This document shows positions 1 through 11,700 of a DNA stretch of 64,000 nucleotides, piece after piece. Position 1 is the first letter of the stretch. Each line of letters starts with the position of its first letter. Source of the stretch: Verrucomicrobiota bacterium. Its GTDB lineage: Bacteria > Verrucomicrobiota > Lentisphaeria > JABSQK01 > JAJFLO01. Where the stretch lies: NCBI GenBank assembly GCA_021772675.1, contig JAJFLO010000257.1:1-64000 (forward strand), given 5' to 3'. Made by a program: the position numbers and the translations under genes. A model generated the notes under the pieces. It saw only the letters and a program-made list of their open reading frames with translations. It was not told the origin of the DNA and did not search any database.

Positions 1-48
1 ACCATATTAATAGTATTTGCAGATTCTTTTTACTAACATAGGATGCTA

Positions 49-228
49 ACCTGATTAATTCATGCGATTCCTGCTGCGAGCACGTATCTTGTTTCATATA
101 AAAGAGTTATAAAGAACCCGGAATCTCGTAATAGTTCACTAATACTTCGCCTTCGAAACCTTCATAACTCGTTTATCTAAAGCAGTCTAAGCACTCTCGC
201 GATAAAATCGCGTGAATTAATCAGGCTA
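49..228 (+). repeat. 181-bp palindromic element, copy 1 (MITE-like)
   Basis: First of four related copies. It opens with ACCTGATTAATTCATGCG and closes with the near-inverse CGCGTGAATTAATCAGGCT. An inner pair, GAGTTATAAAGAA and TTCATAACTC, and a central TAGTTCACTA make the whole unit one long imperfect hairpin. It lies downstream of the BatD-like gene on the minus strand. No open reading frame is inside. Flanking CTA on both sides would fit a TA-type target site, but this is weak. The first 48 bases and 229-293 show nothing else. Confidence 0.8.
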
Positions 229-293
229 GTCGTTTTGCCTTGTTGATTCGGAAAAATCTAACACAAAATGCACATTCCAAATCAGAAACTTAT

Positions 294-1274
294 TCAATTT
301 TCATTCCTTTCTAAACTTTGTTTAACAATTTCTTCAGAAGTTTCCACCACAAATCGTTTCGCTTTTTTCAGGGTTTCATCAATCTGACCCTGAGTCACAT
401 CAACTCGTGCAAACTTAACCATATCAGCCGCAGTCAAAAAATCGGCAAGTAATAATTTTTGGTCCATATTCAAATTTTTTGAATCCTGATTAATCTTACG
501 TAAAAATTCAGGGGTCGTCATTTCTGTTGCTGGCAAATGGAATGCGGACTCAATGTATTTTCTAACAATATCAGTCAACTCAACAAAAACGGTTTCTGCG
601 GCTAGAGGAAATCGCTGCTGCAACTGCATTAACATTGATTCAGCGACCAACCATGGTTTTGGTGGTACCACAGCCTTATTTTTCTCACTTTTCATTAGTA
701 AAAATAATATAATGACAGCTACAGCCAATAGTATTGCGATGAGAATATACCAATGCTTATTTTTAGTATTTGTCTTTAAGAAATCTTCTGATAATTCAGT
801 TGCCATAAATAATTCGTCACTGCCCTCATCTAAAATTGACTGAATAGAGATTTCTGGAATTGTTACGGTTATTGAATCGTGCCCATCCAGGCGATTCGGC
901 GTTATCGTGATCTCAGCTTCCAAATCTAAATACGGACCAAAATCGTATGCCTGAAATTGAATCTTTTTTTTCCATTCCCATGTTCCCAATCCCAATCGGG
1001 AAAATTGATTGATATCATCTCCAACAACCTGCAATCCTTCGGGCACCTCTACTCGGGTCTCTCCAACCAAACGTCTGTACCATGGCAGTTTGATGGTCAT
1101 CTCAACATTGATAATGTCTCCGATATGCTTCGATTCGGGAGTAATAATTATATCCGTAACTAATGGCGGATCCTGGCTAGTTAAACTTCGCCAGAATAAA
1201 GAGGCAACACCCGCAATTGAAATTACAAGGAAAATAGCCCCAAAAATGATTATTTTTCTAAAATGTTTATTCAT
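294..1274 (-). CDS. BatD-like membrane protein of a MoxR/DUF58 cluster
   Basis: A membrane protein of 326 residues if the ATG at 1274 is used; a TTG at 1286 would add four residues and neither has a good ribosome site. Residues about 8-25 form a membrane anchor, then comes a roughly 130-residue beta-rich extracytoplasmic part, a second membrane segment near 176-193 (ILIAILLAVAVIILFLLM), and a cytoplasmic tail with a helical region ending TAADMVKFARV. This plan (exported beta domain, TM, helical tail) resembles BatD/DUF4381-type proteins that sit with MoxR ATPases and DUF58 proteins. It is the last gene of the minus-strand cluster 3564-294. The vWA-membrane proteins that usually follow are not seen. 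Family placement rests on context and topology more than on a motif. Confidence 0.6.
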   Translation of the reverse strand: MNKHFRKIIIFGAIFLVISIAGVASLFWRSLTSQDPPLVTDIIITPESKHIGDIINVEMTIKLPWYRRLVGETRVEVPEGLQVVGDDINQFSRLGLGTWEWKKKIQFQAYDFGPYLDLEAEITITPNRLDGHDSITVTIPEISIQSILDEGSDELFMATELSEDFLKTNTKNKHWYILIAILLAVAVIILFLLMKSEKNKAVVPPKPWLVAESMLMQLQQRFPLAAETVFVELTDIVRKYIESAFHLPATEMTTPEFLRKINQDSKNLNMDQKLLLADFLTAADMVKFARVDVTQGQIDETLKKAKRFVVETSEEIVKQSLERNEN

Positions 1275-1357
1275 GACAATTTTCAATTTTATTCATCGGT
1301 TCTGAGCTACCCATTGTTAGACATACTTTGAATGGTTTCCGAAAACGAAAATTTTTC

Positions 1358-1539
1358 TAACCTGATTAATTCATCCGGCTTCTATTACGAGCGCATATCT
1401 CACTTCATCTAAGCGAGTTATGAAGAACCCGAATACTGAAAATAGTTCACTATTCCTTCGCCGTCGAAACCTCCATAACTCATTTATCTAAAGCAAGTTA
1501 AGCACTCTCAAAGCGAAACCGCATGAATTAATCAGGCTA
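1358..1539 (+). repeat. 181-bp palindromic element, copy 2 (MITE-like)
   Basis: Starts TAACCTGATTAATTCATCC and ends GCATGAATTAATCAGGCTA. The arms pair over most of their length, including GAGTTATGAAG with CCTCCATAACTC, around the apex AATAGTTCACTATT. It fills the gap between the DUF58 gene (ends 1597) and the BatD-like gene, so if those genes are cotranscribed it would be read into RNA as a long hairpin. The rest of 1275-1596 holds no gene. Confidence 0.85.
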
Positions 1540-1596
1540 AAGCCTAATTATTTGATATTGACTGCTGCAATTAATCGTTTTCGTCAATGGGATGAG

Positions 1597-2472
1597 TCAC
1601 CGCCGTTTTTCACGTTTGCGAAAAAATTGCATTAGCGGTTTGACATAATCCTCTCCATTCACAATGTCGATAAGATCAACCCCTGCACGCCGGCAAGAAT
1701 CAATAATAGTCTCATGGGCATTCATACTGTGCGTGTTAAATGCGTTTCGATTATGCTCCCACTGACTTGGGAATGTCAGTGTTTCTCCAGTTTCCGCATC
1801 TTCAACAGAGATATAGCCAACTGGTTCAATTTCCAGTTCTCTGTTATCAACGATTCTCATCGCAACAAGATCATGTTTTTTATTTGCAATCATAAGCGCT
1901 TGCTGAAACCCGTCATCTATAAAATCACTAATCAGGAATACGACGGTTTTTCGAGGAGTCACCTTCATAAATGTTTCTAATGCATTTTTTATGCTTGTCT
2001 TTTTGTGTACTCGGTCATGTGCAATTAACTCTCGAATCAATCGGAGCACATGCTGGCGGCCTTTACGTGGCGGTAAATGAAGTTCATCATGATTGGAAAA
2101 TAGTAATAACCCGACCTGATCATTGTTTCGGATTGCATTAAATGCGATAACAGCCGCCAATTCAGCTGCCAAAACATTTTTGCTCTGACTTTCACTCCCG
2201 AAGTCACCTGAAGCTGAAACATCAACGAGTAGAAATACTGTCAATTCCCTTTCCTCAACAAACTTTTTAATGTACGGTTCTCCCATTCGTGCAGTCACAT
2301 TCCAATCTATCGCTCTAACATCATCCCCAGGAATGTATTCCCTTACCTCATTAAACTCCATTCCTTTACCTTTGAATACACTATGGTATGCGCCGCCTGT
2401 TAATTCATCGACAATACGGCGAGTTCGAATTTCAATTTTCCGAACTTTTTGTAAGATTTCTTTTGCCTGCAT
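1597..2472 (-). CDS. DUF58 domain protein (von Willebrand-like fold)
   Basis: A 291-residue protein of the DUF58 family. The family signature FKGKGMEFNEVREYIPGDD is at residues 33-51, followed by VRAIDWNVTARMGEPYIKKF. The metal-binding MIDAS-like DVSAS is at 84-88, inside VFLLVDVSASGD. These proteins have a vWA-like fold and are nearly always encoded beside a MoxR AAA+ ATPase, thought to remodel or mature a periplasmic or membrane target through them. No membrane segment is visible, so it is probably cytoplasmic or membrane-associated. The gene lies 69 bp after moxR on the same strand. The exact substrate is unknown. Confidence 0.88.
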   Translation of the reverse strand: MQAKEILQKVRKIEIRTRRIVDELTGGAYHSVFKGKGMEFNEVREYIPGDDVRAIDWNVTARMGEPYIKKFVEERELTVFLLVDVSASGDFGSESQSKNVLAAELAAVIAFNAIRNNDQVGLLLFSNHDELHLPPRKGRQHVLRLIRELIAHDRVHKKTSIKNALETFMKVTPRKTVVFLISDFIDDGFQQALMIANKKHDLVAMRIVDNRELEIEPVGYISVEDAETGETLTFPSQWEHNRNAFNTHSMNAHETIIDSCRRAGVDLIDIVNGEDYVKPLMQFFRKREKRR

Positions 2473-2541
2473 ACCTTTTTTACCGTTTTTTTCCCAAATT
2501 TAATATGAACGAGCTGGGGACTAATTCTGGATTTTAGAACA

Positions 2542-3564
2542 TTAAGGAGTTCTTAGTTCATCCAAAATTTTCTTAACTAAATCGCTTGTGGTTAAATCTT
2601 CGGCTTCAGCTTCATATGTCGGAACAATTCTGTGACGCAACACATCCGGTGCAATGTCTTTCACATCCTGAGGTACGACATAGGCCCGACCTTCCAGAAA
2701 AGCAACAGCTTTGGCAGCAATTGCCAAACTAACCGTCGCGCGAGGAGAGGCCCCATACTGAATTAAGTTGGAAAATTCGTCAAGCTTAGCCTCTTTTTGC
2801 CGTGAGGAAAGTTGGTGGCGTTTATCATTTCGAGTCGCAAATACGATGTCAAGGATATAATCCGTTATCTTTTCGTCAAGATAGATTTTATCGACCCACT
2901 TTCTCGCAGTCATGATTTCATCAATTGAAACAACGGAGGTCGCTTCATTTTTTACATCTGGATGGGCCATTCGTTCGAGAATAACTCTCTCCTCATCCCT
3001 CGAAGGATAATCAAGTAAAATTTTAAGCATAAAACGGTCGACCTGGGCTTCGGGAAGAGGATAGGTTCCTTCCTGTTCCATTGGGTTTTGGGTTGCCATA
3101 ACTAAAAACGGCGATGGAATTTGTAGAGTCTCACCACCGATAGTAACCTGCCGTTCCTGCATCGCTTCAAGAAGAGCACTTTGCACCTTGGCCGGTGCTC
3201 TGTTTATTTCATCTGCCAGTATAAGATTCGCAAACACAGGCCCTTGTTTTACCGAAAAGGTATGTTCTTTAGGATTATAGATAGTTGTACCCACAACATC
3301 TGCTGGTAGTAGATCCGGAGTAAATTGTATTCTTGAAAATTCTAATCCGATTGCTTGTGACAAGATGTTAATCGCCATCGTTTTTGCCAGTCCGGGAACA
3401 CCCTCTACGAGTATGTGGCCATTAGCAATCAAGCCGACCAGTAACCGGTTAATCAGCAATTCCTGACCGACAATAAATCGACCAATTTCTATTTTGACCG
3501 TTTGTACAAAAGATGACGATGCCTTTATTTGATTTTGCAATTCCTGAATATCAGCACGTTCCAT
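2542..3564 (-). CDS. moxR: MoxR-family AAA+ ATPase
   Basis: A 340-residue AAA+ ATPase. Walker A is GVPGLAKT at residues 55-62 and Walker B is LILADEINRAP at about 114-124, followed by the MoxR hallmark SALLEAMQERQVTIGG. The sensor-1 stretch ATQNPMEQEGTYPLPEAQ and the C-terminal lid with ASPRATVSL are also present. MoxR proteins act as chaperone-like ATPases with vWA/DUF58 partners, and here the DUF58 gene follows directly. An AAGGA eight bases before the ATG supports this start. It is first in the minus-strand cluster, whose promoter should lie in the gene-free stretch above 3565. Confidence 0.93.
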   Translation of the reverse strand: MERADIQELQNQIKASSSFVQTVKIEIGRFIVGQELLINRLLVGLIANGHILVEGVPGLAKTMAINILSQAIGLEFSRIQFTPDLLPADVVGTTIYNPKEHTFSVKQGPVFANLILADEINRAPAKVQSALLEAMQERQVTIGGETLQIPSPFLVMATQNPMEQEGTYPLPEAQVDRFMLKILLDYPSRDEERVILERMAHPDVKNEATSVVSIDEIMTARKWVDKIYLDEKITDYILDIVFATRNDKRHQLSSRQKEAKLDEFSNLIQYGASPRATVSLAIAAKAVAFLEGRAYVVPQDVKDIAPDVLRHRIVPTYEAEAEDLTTSDLVKKILDELRTP

Positions 3565-4075
3565 AAGAGTATTCCTTTTTGGAGAAATTGTTGAAAATAT
3601 TGATTTTATAAATCTGTAAGCGAGAGGTTATTGCAAAAAATCTATTCAAGCCACGTTGCGAACGGATACCTCGCGATCCAAAGAATTAGGAAAATAGGAC
3701 AATTAAGTGTTGGAATGGTTCCAAGTCAAAGGAATATAAACAAATGGGTTATCTTTTGTTTAGAAAATTGTGTCAGAGCCACATTAAGCTGAATTCATAA
3801 AGGACAATAACAAATCTACATTTGATATCTTATTCGAGCATCTGTTTGGAGAATATTTTGAAAAAATCTACACCGTCGATGCAATTAAGAGAATCAATGC
3901 AATAAGTGAAATAAAATAAGATCAATACTATCGATTGGCTGTCCAATTATTAGGAATAATTAGGAGCCTCCTAATTGACCTTATCTGAAAAGACTGGATG
4001 ACAAAAATTGGAATTTGTTTGTTTTTTACTATTCAGGTTTAGATTTTCCAATCTTACACTTTTTTAAGAAAGCTC
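3565..4075. other. Gene-free stretch upstream of moxR
   Basis: No coding frame or RNA gene was recognised. It should contain the moxR promoter (minus strand). One perfect 9-bp dyad, AATTAGGAG-C-CTCCTAATT, lies at 3958-3976; its use is unknown. Confidence 0.6.
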
Positions 4076-4256
4076 TAGCTTGATTAATTCATCCGGCTTC
4101 TATTCCGAGCGCATATCTCACTTCATCTAAGCGAGTTATGAAGAACCTGAATACTGGAAATAGTTCACTATTCCTTCGCCTTCGGAACCTCCATAACTCA
4201 TTGATCTAAAGCAAGCTAAGCACTCTCGTAACGAAACTGCATAAATTAATCAGGCG
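4076..4256 (+). repeat. 181-bp palindromic element, copy 3 (MITE-like)
   Basis: Very close to copy 2: it shares TTCATCCGGCTTCTATT, GAGCGCATATCTCACTTCAT, GAGTTATGAAGAACC, AATAGTTCACTATTCCTTCG and CTCCATAACTCATT, and ends AAATTAATCAGGC. Copies 2 and 3 are more like each other than either is to copy 1 or 4. It is followed within a base or two by a different palindromic element (4258-4438). Confidence 0.85.
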
Positions 4257-4257
4257 A

Positions 4258-4438
4258 GTACGTTGTCCACGCTAAAATTTCGTAATGATTTTGTCTAATT
4301 TAAAAATTGAGAGACTTTGACAACGAAAGAGACGCAACCCTAGTCGGGCACGGGACTTTTAAGTACAGATTCACTGTCAATATAAAACGGTGCTAAATTT
4401 CCTCGCGTCATTACAAAATTTTAGCGGGGTCAAGGTAC
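4258..4438. repeat. Second 181-bp terminal-inverted-repeat element
   Basis: Left arm GTACGTTGTCCACGCTAAAA (4258-4277), continuing to 4288, is matched by an inverted right arm at 4408-4438 that ends TTTTAGCGGGGTCAAGGTAC. About 27 of 31 positions pair. The interior shows no clear pairing and no reading frame. It abuts copy 3 of the other family, and its last base is the first plus-strand base of the stop codon of the receiver-kinase gene, so that gene's end may have been set by the insertion. Confidence 0.7.
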
Positions 4439-5661
4439 TAGTTATTACCTAGGTAATTCAACCAAGAGTTACTGTTGCAAAAAAGGTTAGAAAAATCGCG
4501 ATAGGGGGTTTGAATCGCTTTTATGTTTTTTTCACCAAATGGAATTTTAATTTCAAATTTAGTTTTTTTATTCGCATCCACTTCCATTTCACCTCCTAAA
4601 TGATAAACAATTAGATGGGAAATTAACAAATTTATACCTGCACCATCAACCATTGAAGATTTTGCAGAAAAAGGAGAATATAAACGAAGTTTTTGATCAT
4701 CCGACCATTCGAACAAATCATCGTTTAATGATAATGTTAGACTTCCATTTGCATCATCCAACTTACTTATATTTACAGTAAGTTTAATCTCTGATCTTAA
4801 ATTTGTAAGGATATTAAAAATTGATAAAAGATTTTCCAATAAATGTACAATGAACTTTGGTCCAATATCCAAACTATCAATCTCAGATATTATATCAATA
4901 CTCAAATTGATGTCTTCAATTAATTTTTCTCCCATTAAATCAGGTATTGATTCAAAAAATGCATTTATATTACTGATAGTTCCATCTTCTGATTGATTGA
5001 ATATTTTGCGCAATTCTTTAAGGGTAGTGTAAATGTATTGACTTTCAGTCCTTGGCAATTTTTCCATGTCCCGCCAAAACTCGTTATATACTGACATATC
5101 AATTTTAATATCAGGTATACTATTAACAAAAGCAGCGATAGCCCCAATTGAATTGTTAATATCTGAATCTAAACACAAACCAAGTATAGCGAGGTTTTTG
5201 TCATGATTCGCATTGAACATTCTCTGAATAATCGACAGTTTTTCGAGTACCAGCCGATTTCTTTCTTTTTGGATCAGATAAAAATCAACTGAACGCATCA
5301 GCGTCACTCTCAGCTCAGGAATGTCCCATGGTTTACTGATATATTTGTAAATTGCCCCTTCGTTAACAGCATCAACGGCACTTTCGATATCCGCAAATGC
5401 GGTGACAAGAATCCGTATCATGTCAGGGTAATTTTCTCGAACTCTTTTTAATAGCTGAACACCACTTTCTCCCGGCATTCGCTGATCCGAGAGAACCACT
5501 GAAATCTGATCACTGTGATCCTGTAGCATCTCCCACCCCTGAGCGGCATTCTCAGCGGTATAGATAATAAAATTTGATGAATATATTTTATTAAAATATT
5601 TTAAGGAATTTAATTCATCATCAATGTATAATACTGCATAGTTCTTATAGTCAATACTCAT
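4438..5661 (-). CDS. PhcR-like receiver protein with degenerate kinase domain
   Basis: A 407-residue protein from the ATG at 5661. The N-terminal receiver (about 8-125) has the acidic pair in LYIDDE, phosphoacceptor Asp59 in VVLSDQRMPG, and the switch Lys in ISKPWD. The C-terminal half aligns with the paralog at 23216-24475 but has lost kinase residues. Where the paralog has LNHHIRN this one has LDSDINN, so no phosphoacceptor His is present, and the DDGPGI ATP-lid motif is missing although GAGINLLISHLIVYHLGGEM remains. Such receiver plus kinase-like proteins with the LYxDDExxSLKYF start resemble PhcR of Ralstonia. It is divergent from the polyketide synthase, 107 bp away. It may act as a phosphate-receiving partner or scaffold; the last point is inference. 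Confidence 0.8.
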   Translation of the reverse strand: MSIDYKNYAVLYIDDELNSLKYFNKIYSSNFIIYTAENAAQGWEMLQDHSDQISVVLSDQRMPGESGVQLLKRVRENYPDMIRILVTAFADIESAVDAVNEGAIYKYISKPWDIPELRVTLMRSVDFYLIQKERNRLVLEKLSIIQRMFNANHDKNLAILGLCLDSDINNSIGAIAAFVNSIPDIKIDMSVYNEFWRDMEKLPRTESQYIYTTLKELRKIFNQSEDGTISNINAFFESIPDLMGEKLIEDINLSIDIISEIDSLDIGPKFIVHLLENLLSIFNILTNLRSEIKLTVNISKLDDANGSLTLSLNDDLFEWSDDQKLRLYSPFSAKSSMVDGAGINLLISHLIVYHLGGEMEVDANKKTKFEIKIPFGEKNIKAIQTPYRDFSNLFCNSNSWLNYLGNN

Positions 5662-5768
5662 AGTTAACTCGCATAAAATGACAAAACTGTATAATGCTGT
5701 ATGGTTCGAATTAAAAAATAAGCGCAATTAATAAAGCACTCTATATATTAATATTATACTATATACAC
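5662..5768. promoter_or_regulatory. Divergent promoter region, receiver-kinase / PKS
   Basis: A 107-bp AT-rich intergenic region serving two divergent genes. A TATAAT lies at 5690-5695 on the plus strand, 73 bp before the PKS start, without a good -35 at 17 bp. A second -10-like TATACT is at 5755-5760, close to the ATG. No Shine-Dalgarno precedes the PKS ATG. Confidence 0.35.
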
Positions 5769-8700
5769 ATGAACAAATTCATCAAATTCAATACTTTAGT
5801 AGACTTACTACACTATCGAGCAAAAACTCAAACAAATGAAGATGCGTTCATATTTCTAGATCGGCATGGCAATCTAGAAACAAAGATCACTTACAACGAT
5901 ATTTTTTTAGCTGCAAAAACTATCGCTGCTGAGTTGAGAAATAACATCAATGAAGGTGAAAGGGTACTGCTGCTGTATAATACAGGTCCCGAATTTATAA
6001 ACGCATTGTTCGGTTGTTTAATTGCCAACGTTATTGCTGTTCCGGCATTTCCACCAAGAAATAACCGAAATGTATCACGTATCCATGCAATAGCCAAGGA
6101 TGTATGTGCGCGAATTTGTCTTACATCTGATTCGATTTATGATCGATCCAAACAGCTCTTTGACATCGTTCCTGAACTGCAAAAGCTGATACTACTCAGT
6201 ACTAACTCAATTTCCGGTATTAGAGAACAATCTAAAAACGCCGCAAGTATTACACCTGAAACTTTAGCAATACTGCAGTACACCTCAGGTTCAACAGAAA
6301 CACCGAAGGGTGTTATGGTTAATCATGAAAATTTTCTACACAATCTTTCTTTTGCTTATAACAGATGGGAGCTCTCAGAGAACAGCAGACTTATATCCTG
6401 GCTCCCTTTCTTCCATGATATGGGACTTATTGCCGGAATTCTGTTACCCATCTTCGGGGGCTTTCCCAGTATTTTAATTGCCCCGACTTCATTTATAGGA
6501 AACCCGTTTGTGTGGTTAGATGCTGTCTCCAGATATCGGGCAACAATATCAGTGGCACCAAATTTTGCCTATGATTTATGTGTTCAGAAAATTCCCCGAG
6601 CCAAACGCAAAAATCTTGATTTATCGTCTTGGAAACTCGCAATTAATGGAGCAGAACCTATCAAAAAACAAACATTGGACTCCTTTGCAAACACATTTAA
6701 AGAATGTGGATTCGAAGCACAAGCACTCACCCCAGGATATGGCTTGGCTGAAGCCACACTTGTTGTTGCTGTCGGCAGCAAAAGAAGGAAATATATTTCT
6801 AAAAAAATAGACGCTGATACATTAACGTCAACACAGACGGTAGTGGATAGTCGGGCAGCGAGTCATGCAAAATTTGTCGTCGGCAGTGGACAGAAAGCCC
6901 CGGACCAAACCATAGTCATTGTTGATCCGAAAACAAAGACTAAACGTGCTCGAAACAACGTGGGTGAAATCTGGCTGCGTGGTGCAAGTGTTGCTAAGGG
7001 GTATTGGCAGAAAAAACGAGAAACGAAAAATACATTCAATGCTTATTTGTCCGATACAGGGGAAGGACCATTTCTCAGAACAGGTGATTTAGGTTTTTTG
7101 GATAATGATGAACTGTTTATCACTGGTCGGCTAAAAGACTTAATCATTATTAGAGGTATGAATTATTATCCTCAGGACATCGAAGAATCTGCCGTTAAAT
7201 CCCACCCATCCTTGATCCTTGGTGGTGCTGCCGCATTTTCGATGGAAACAGGTGGAATTGAGGAGTTGGTAATCGTTCTGGAAACAGCGAAAATTACGGA
7301 TAAAAATTACGAACACATCGTTGACCAGGTTAAAGTGTCGGTAACAGAAACTTTTGGTATCTACCCGCGCGCAATTATACTTGTCAAGAAACAAAGCATT
7401 CCTAAGACAAGCAGTGGCAAAGTTCAACGACGCTTCTGCAAAAAACATTTTTTGACCGATAATCTGAAGATTATAAAATTGTGGGAAGATTCCAATACCT
7501 TTCAAACGGCCCATAAGAGCCCGCGATCAGATGAAATTAAATCTGACAATAATGTAGACTCTTCCTCTCCAAAAGAAGATTTTAAACAGTGGTTAATCCA
7601 ATTAATAGCAAACGAAATAAAGATCCATCCTGAAGTAATAAATCCTTCCGAAAATTTGTCACAGTATGGAATGGATTCACTGATTGCTGTTGCAATCGTT
7701 TCAAAAATAGAAAAGAAGATAAACCGGTCACTTCCTCATTCAACATTATTCGATTACCCTTCCATTCATAATCTATGTGACTTCTTATTTGGAACTGAAA
7801 ACAATAACGAACGGGGGGCATTCAGCCGATATAGGAAGGATGAAAAAATAGCAGTTATAGGGATTGGATGTCGATTTCCCGGTGCAAATAACCCGGACGA
7901 ATTTTGGCAATTGCTAAAAAATGGCGTCGATGCAATTACCGAAGTTCCTCCGGATCGATGGGATATGAATTCGTTTTATGACCAGAACCGCAATCAAACA
8001 GGTAAAATGAATAGCAAATGGGGTGGATTTATTGATGATATCAATTCGTTGGATTTTGATTTTTTCGGTATTGCAGCCCGGGAAGCAAAAAGCATGGATC
8101 CACAACAGCGGCAGACACTCGAAGTCTGCTGGGAAGCATTAGAACACTCCTGCAAAGTTCCCGAACAACTCAAAGGCAGCCAAACTGGAGTTTTCGTCGG
8201 TACGTGCAGCTTTGATCATACATTAAATGAATTATCCGACCTGTCAGATATCGGCCCGTATGCTGGTACAGGAACTGCCCATAGTATCATCGCGAATCGA
8301 TTGTCGTACTTCTTCGACTTTCACGGTCCGAGTATCGTCGTCGATACAGCATGTTCTTCTTCATTGACTGCAGTACATTTAGCCTGTCAAAGTTTACGAA
8401 ACCAGGACTGTAATATGGCACTTGCGGGTGGCATTAATTTAATTCTTAGACCCGAACTTTCAATCAGTTTATCCATGGCTAACATGATAGCAGCCGATGG
8501 CCGATGTAAAACATTTGATACCAATGCAAACGGGTACGTTCGTAGCGAAGGCATTGGTATTATTGTATTAAAACGATTGGCTGAAGCAATCAACGATAAT
8601 GATAAAATCCTGGCAATAATCCAAGGTTCTGCCATCAACCAAGATGGCAGAAGTAACGGTTTAACTGCTCCGAATGGCCCCTCTCAGGAAGCAGTAATTT

Positions 8701-11700
8701 GCCAGGCTTTTAAAAATGCTAATATTGATGTCGGTCAAATAAGTTATGTCGAATGCCACGGGACTGGAACTCCACTAGGCGATCCCCAGGAAATACATGC
8801 TCTTAATAATGTGCTTAATGTTGGTCGAATCAACAGACAACCTTGTTTTATAGGTTCTGCGAAAACCAATATCGGCCATGCGGAAGCTGCCGCCGGAATT
8901 GCCGGTTTAATCAAAGTAATCCTTTCGATAATGCACGAAAAAATTCCACAACATCTTCATTTAAGTCAGATTAATTCACAAATAAAAATCGATGAAACTC
9001 CATTTAAAATTCCGCAATTGACATCATGCTGGCCTACAGAATATAGCATGAAAATAGCAGGTGTGAGCTCGTTTGGGTTTGGTGGCACAAATGCCCATGT
9101 TGTTGTCAGCGAATTTCCCGCGATGGATAAATGTCTACCTGAAAAAAATGATTCAAAATTAAACTCAGCAAGAAAAACACATCTTCTAACAATCTCCGCA
9201 AAAACAATCCCATCTCTAAAGAAATTCATTAAGCGGTATCACCAGTTTCTAACTGAAAATCTCGACACCCATTTAGGGAATTTCTGTTATACTGCAAATC
9301 TTGCCCGGTCACATTTTGATCACCGGCACACGATTGCAGCAGATTCTGTCGAGAAAATGATAACACAGCTATCAATCCTCAAGGATAAATTAGCAGATGA
9401 CACTCTTTGTATTCGGAAATTAAATATCAATCGTCCATCTAAACTGATGTTTCTATTTACCGGACAAGGATCGCAGTACCCGAATATGGGAAAAGTTTTA
9501 TATGGTACTGAACCCGTTTTTCGTAAATCGCTGCATCATTGTGATGAGATATTAAAATCACTTCTCAATAAACCACTCCTTTCAATTTTATATTCTGAGG
9601 ATTCAAATGATGCATGTTTAATAAATGAAACGGCTTACATACAACCCGCACTATTCTCAATTCAATACGGATTAATTGAGTTATGGAAATCCTGGGGAAT
9701 TCAGCCTGATGCGGTTATGGGCCAAAGTATCGGTGAATATGCAGCAGCCTACTGCGCGGGAGTCTTCACTTTAGAAGAAGGATTAACCCTGATTGCCACG
9801 CGTGCAAAATTGATTCAGGGACTTCCAAAAACAGGTTCAATGGCAGTAATATTTGCAGATATCAAAACAACATCAAACTTGATCAAATCCCATTCAGAAA
9901 CAGTTTCAGTTGCAGCTATCAACGGACCTGAAATTCATGTTATTGCCGGAATCACAAAAGACGTAAGCGCAATATTAAACGGCGCAACTCAAATGGGAAT
10001 CGACCATAAAATTTTACACGTATCGCATGCGTTTCATTCACCGTTGATGGATCCTATATTAGCCAAATTTGAGTTGATTAGTTCCCGGATCGAATTTCAA
10101 CGACCACACATTCCGTTTTATTCCACATTGACATCCGCATGGATTTCTGAAAAAAATACGCTTCTTGATGGGAATTACTGGACCAGACACATACGGGAAC
10201 CTGTCCAATTTCATCAAGGGATACTGGATAGTATTGATTCAGAGTATAGGATTTTTCTGGAAATCGGTCCGCTTCCGGCTCTTGAAAGTATGGTAAAAAG
10301 AGCGATAACCCAAATCGGCAAATCTGAGGAAATATTATTGCTGCATTCTCTTAATAAATCAGAAGATAATCGGGATTCGATGGCGGGTTCATTGGGTAAA
10401 TTATATAGTCAAGGAAAAAGCGTAAATTGGGAAGGATATCATATAAATCAAACGCACAACTTTATTCACATTCCTTTCTATCCATTTGAAAAAACGGATT
10501 TGAAGCTGGAAAAACCAAATGAAAAAAGTGGTCTGACAAATGCCAATACCGATTCAAACAGTATTACCAGTATTGACTTTGAAAGCATTTCCACGCCAGA
10601 TATAGATAAACTCGTACTCAACGAAAAGCAAAAAGTCGAAAGTCTAAACAAACTAAGTATTCGATATATAGTCGATGTTTTGCAAACATTAAATATCATA
10701 CCAAAAAAGAATGGAAACATAGGTTTAAGTTCAATAAATTTCGATAAAATTCCAGACGAAAAAAAATTGCTTTTAAAATACTGGCTCCACACCTTAGATA
10801 GGGAAAATCTGTTAACGTTTGTCGATGGTAAATATATAACCACCGATAAAATCAATAATTTCCCGAGATATGAACATCTCACAAAGGATGTAAAACGTCT
10901 TTGGGAAAGTGATAATTATTTACCTAAGCTGGTAACTCAATGCGGCTCAAAATTGAATCAAGTCATCAAGGGAGAATTGGATCCAGTATCATTAATGTTT
11001 CCAAATGGCTCGCACTCCCTCCTTGAAGATGTTTATAAATCCTCAGTAATAGGAAATTATTATAATGGAATCATAAGACAAATTGTCTCAAATATAATCA
11101 ATTCAAAAGCAGATACCCAATTGATTAAGATATTAGAAATCGGAGGCGGCACAGGTAGTACAGCATCATCTATTTTACCAGTATGTCATTCTGATAGTAC
11201 TGAATATGTATTCACAGATATTGGCCAGAATTTTATAAATAATGCAAAAAATCGATTTGCCGATTATCCATTTATTTCGTATTGCGTATTAGATATAGAA
11301 ACAGATCCAATCCGTCAAAATTTTACAGAAAATAACTTTGAAATAATTATTGCAGCGAACGTCCTTCATGCAACGAGCGATTTAACTCAATCATTAAAAA
11401 ACATCCGAACACTTCTAAAGCCCGGGGGATATTTAATTTTATGGGAATTAACACAATCGTATCCCTGGTTAGATATTACATTTGGTCTATTACCCGGTTG
11501 GCACGTACATAATGATTCAGAATTTCGGAAAAATTCACCATTGATTTCCTGTAAGTCCTGGAATTCTCTACTTAAAGAAACTGAATTCCATAACATTTAC
11601 TGGTTCCCCTCAACTGAAAAAACAGGATTAGGGCAACATATCCTAGTGTCTCAAAACACGACTTCTACATATAATTCTTCGCCGAACTTGATTACAGAAG

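Noticed and set aside
49-4438. CRISPR array
   Set aside because: The repeats are about 181 bp, palindromic, diverged and unevenly spaced, without spacers or cas genes.
4438-5661. Frameshift or pseudogene instead of a degenerate kinase
   Set aside because: The frame is open throughout and the C-terminal half keeps secondary-structure-like pattern and GAGINLLISHLIVYHLGG, so divergence fits better than decay.
10478-10882. 134-codon antisense frame in the PKS linker region
   Set aside because: Ser/Phe-rich shadow of the AT-MT linker; no ribosome site.
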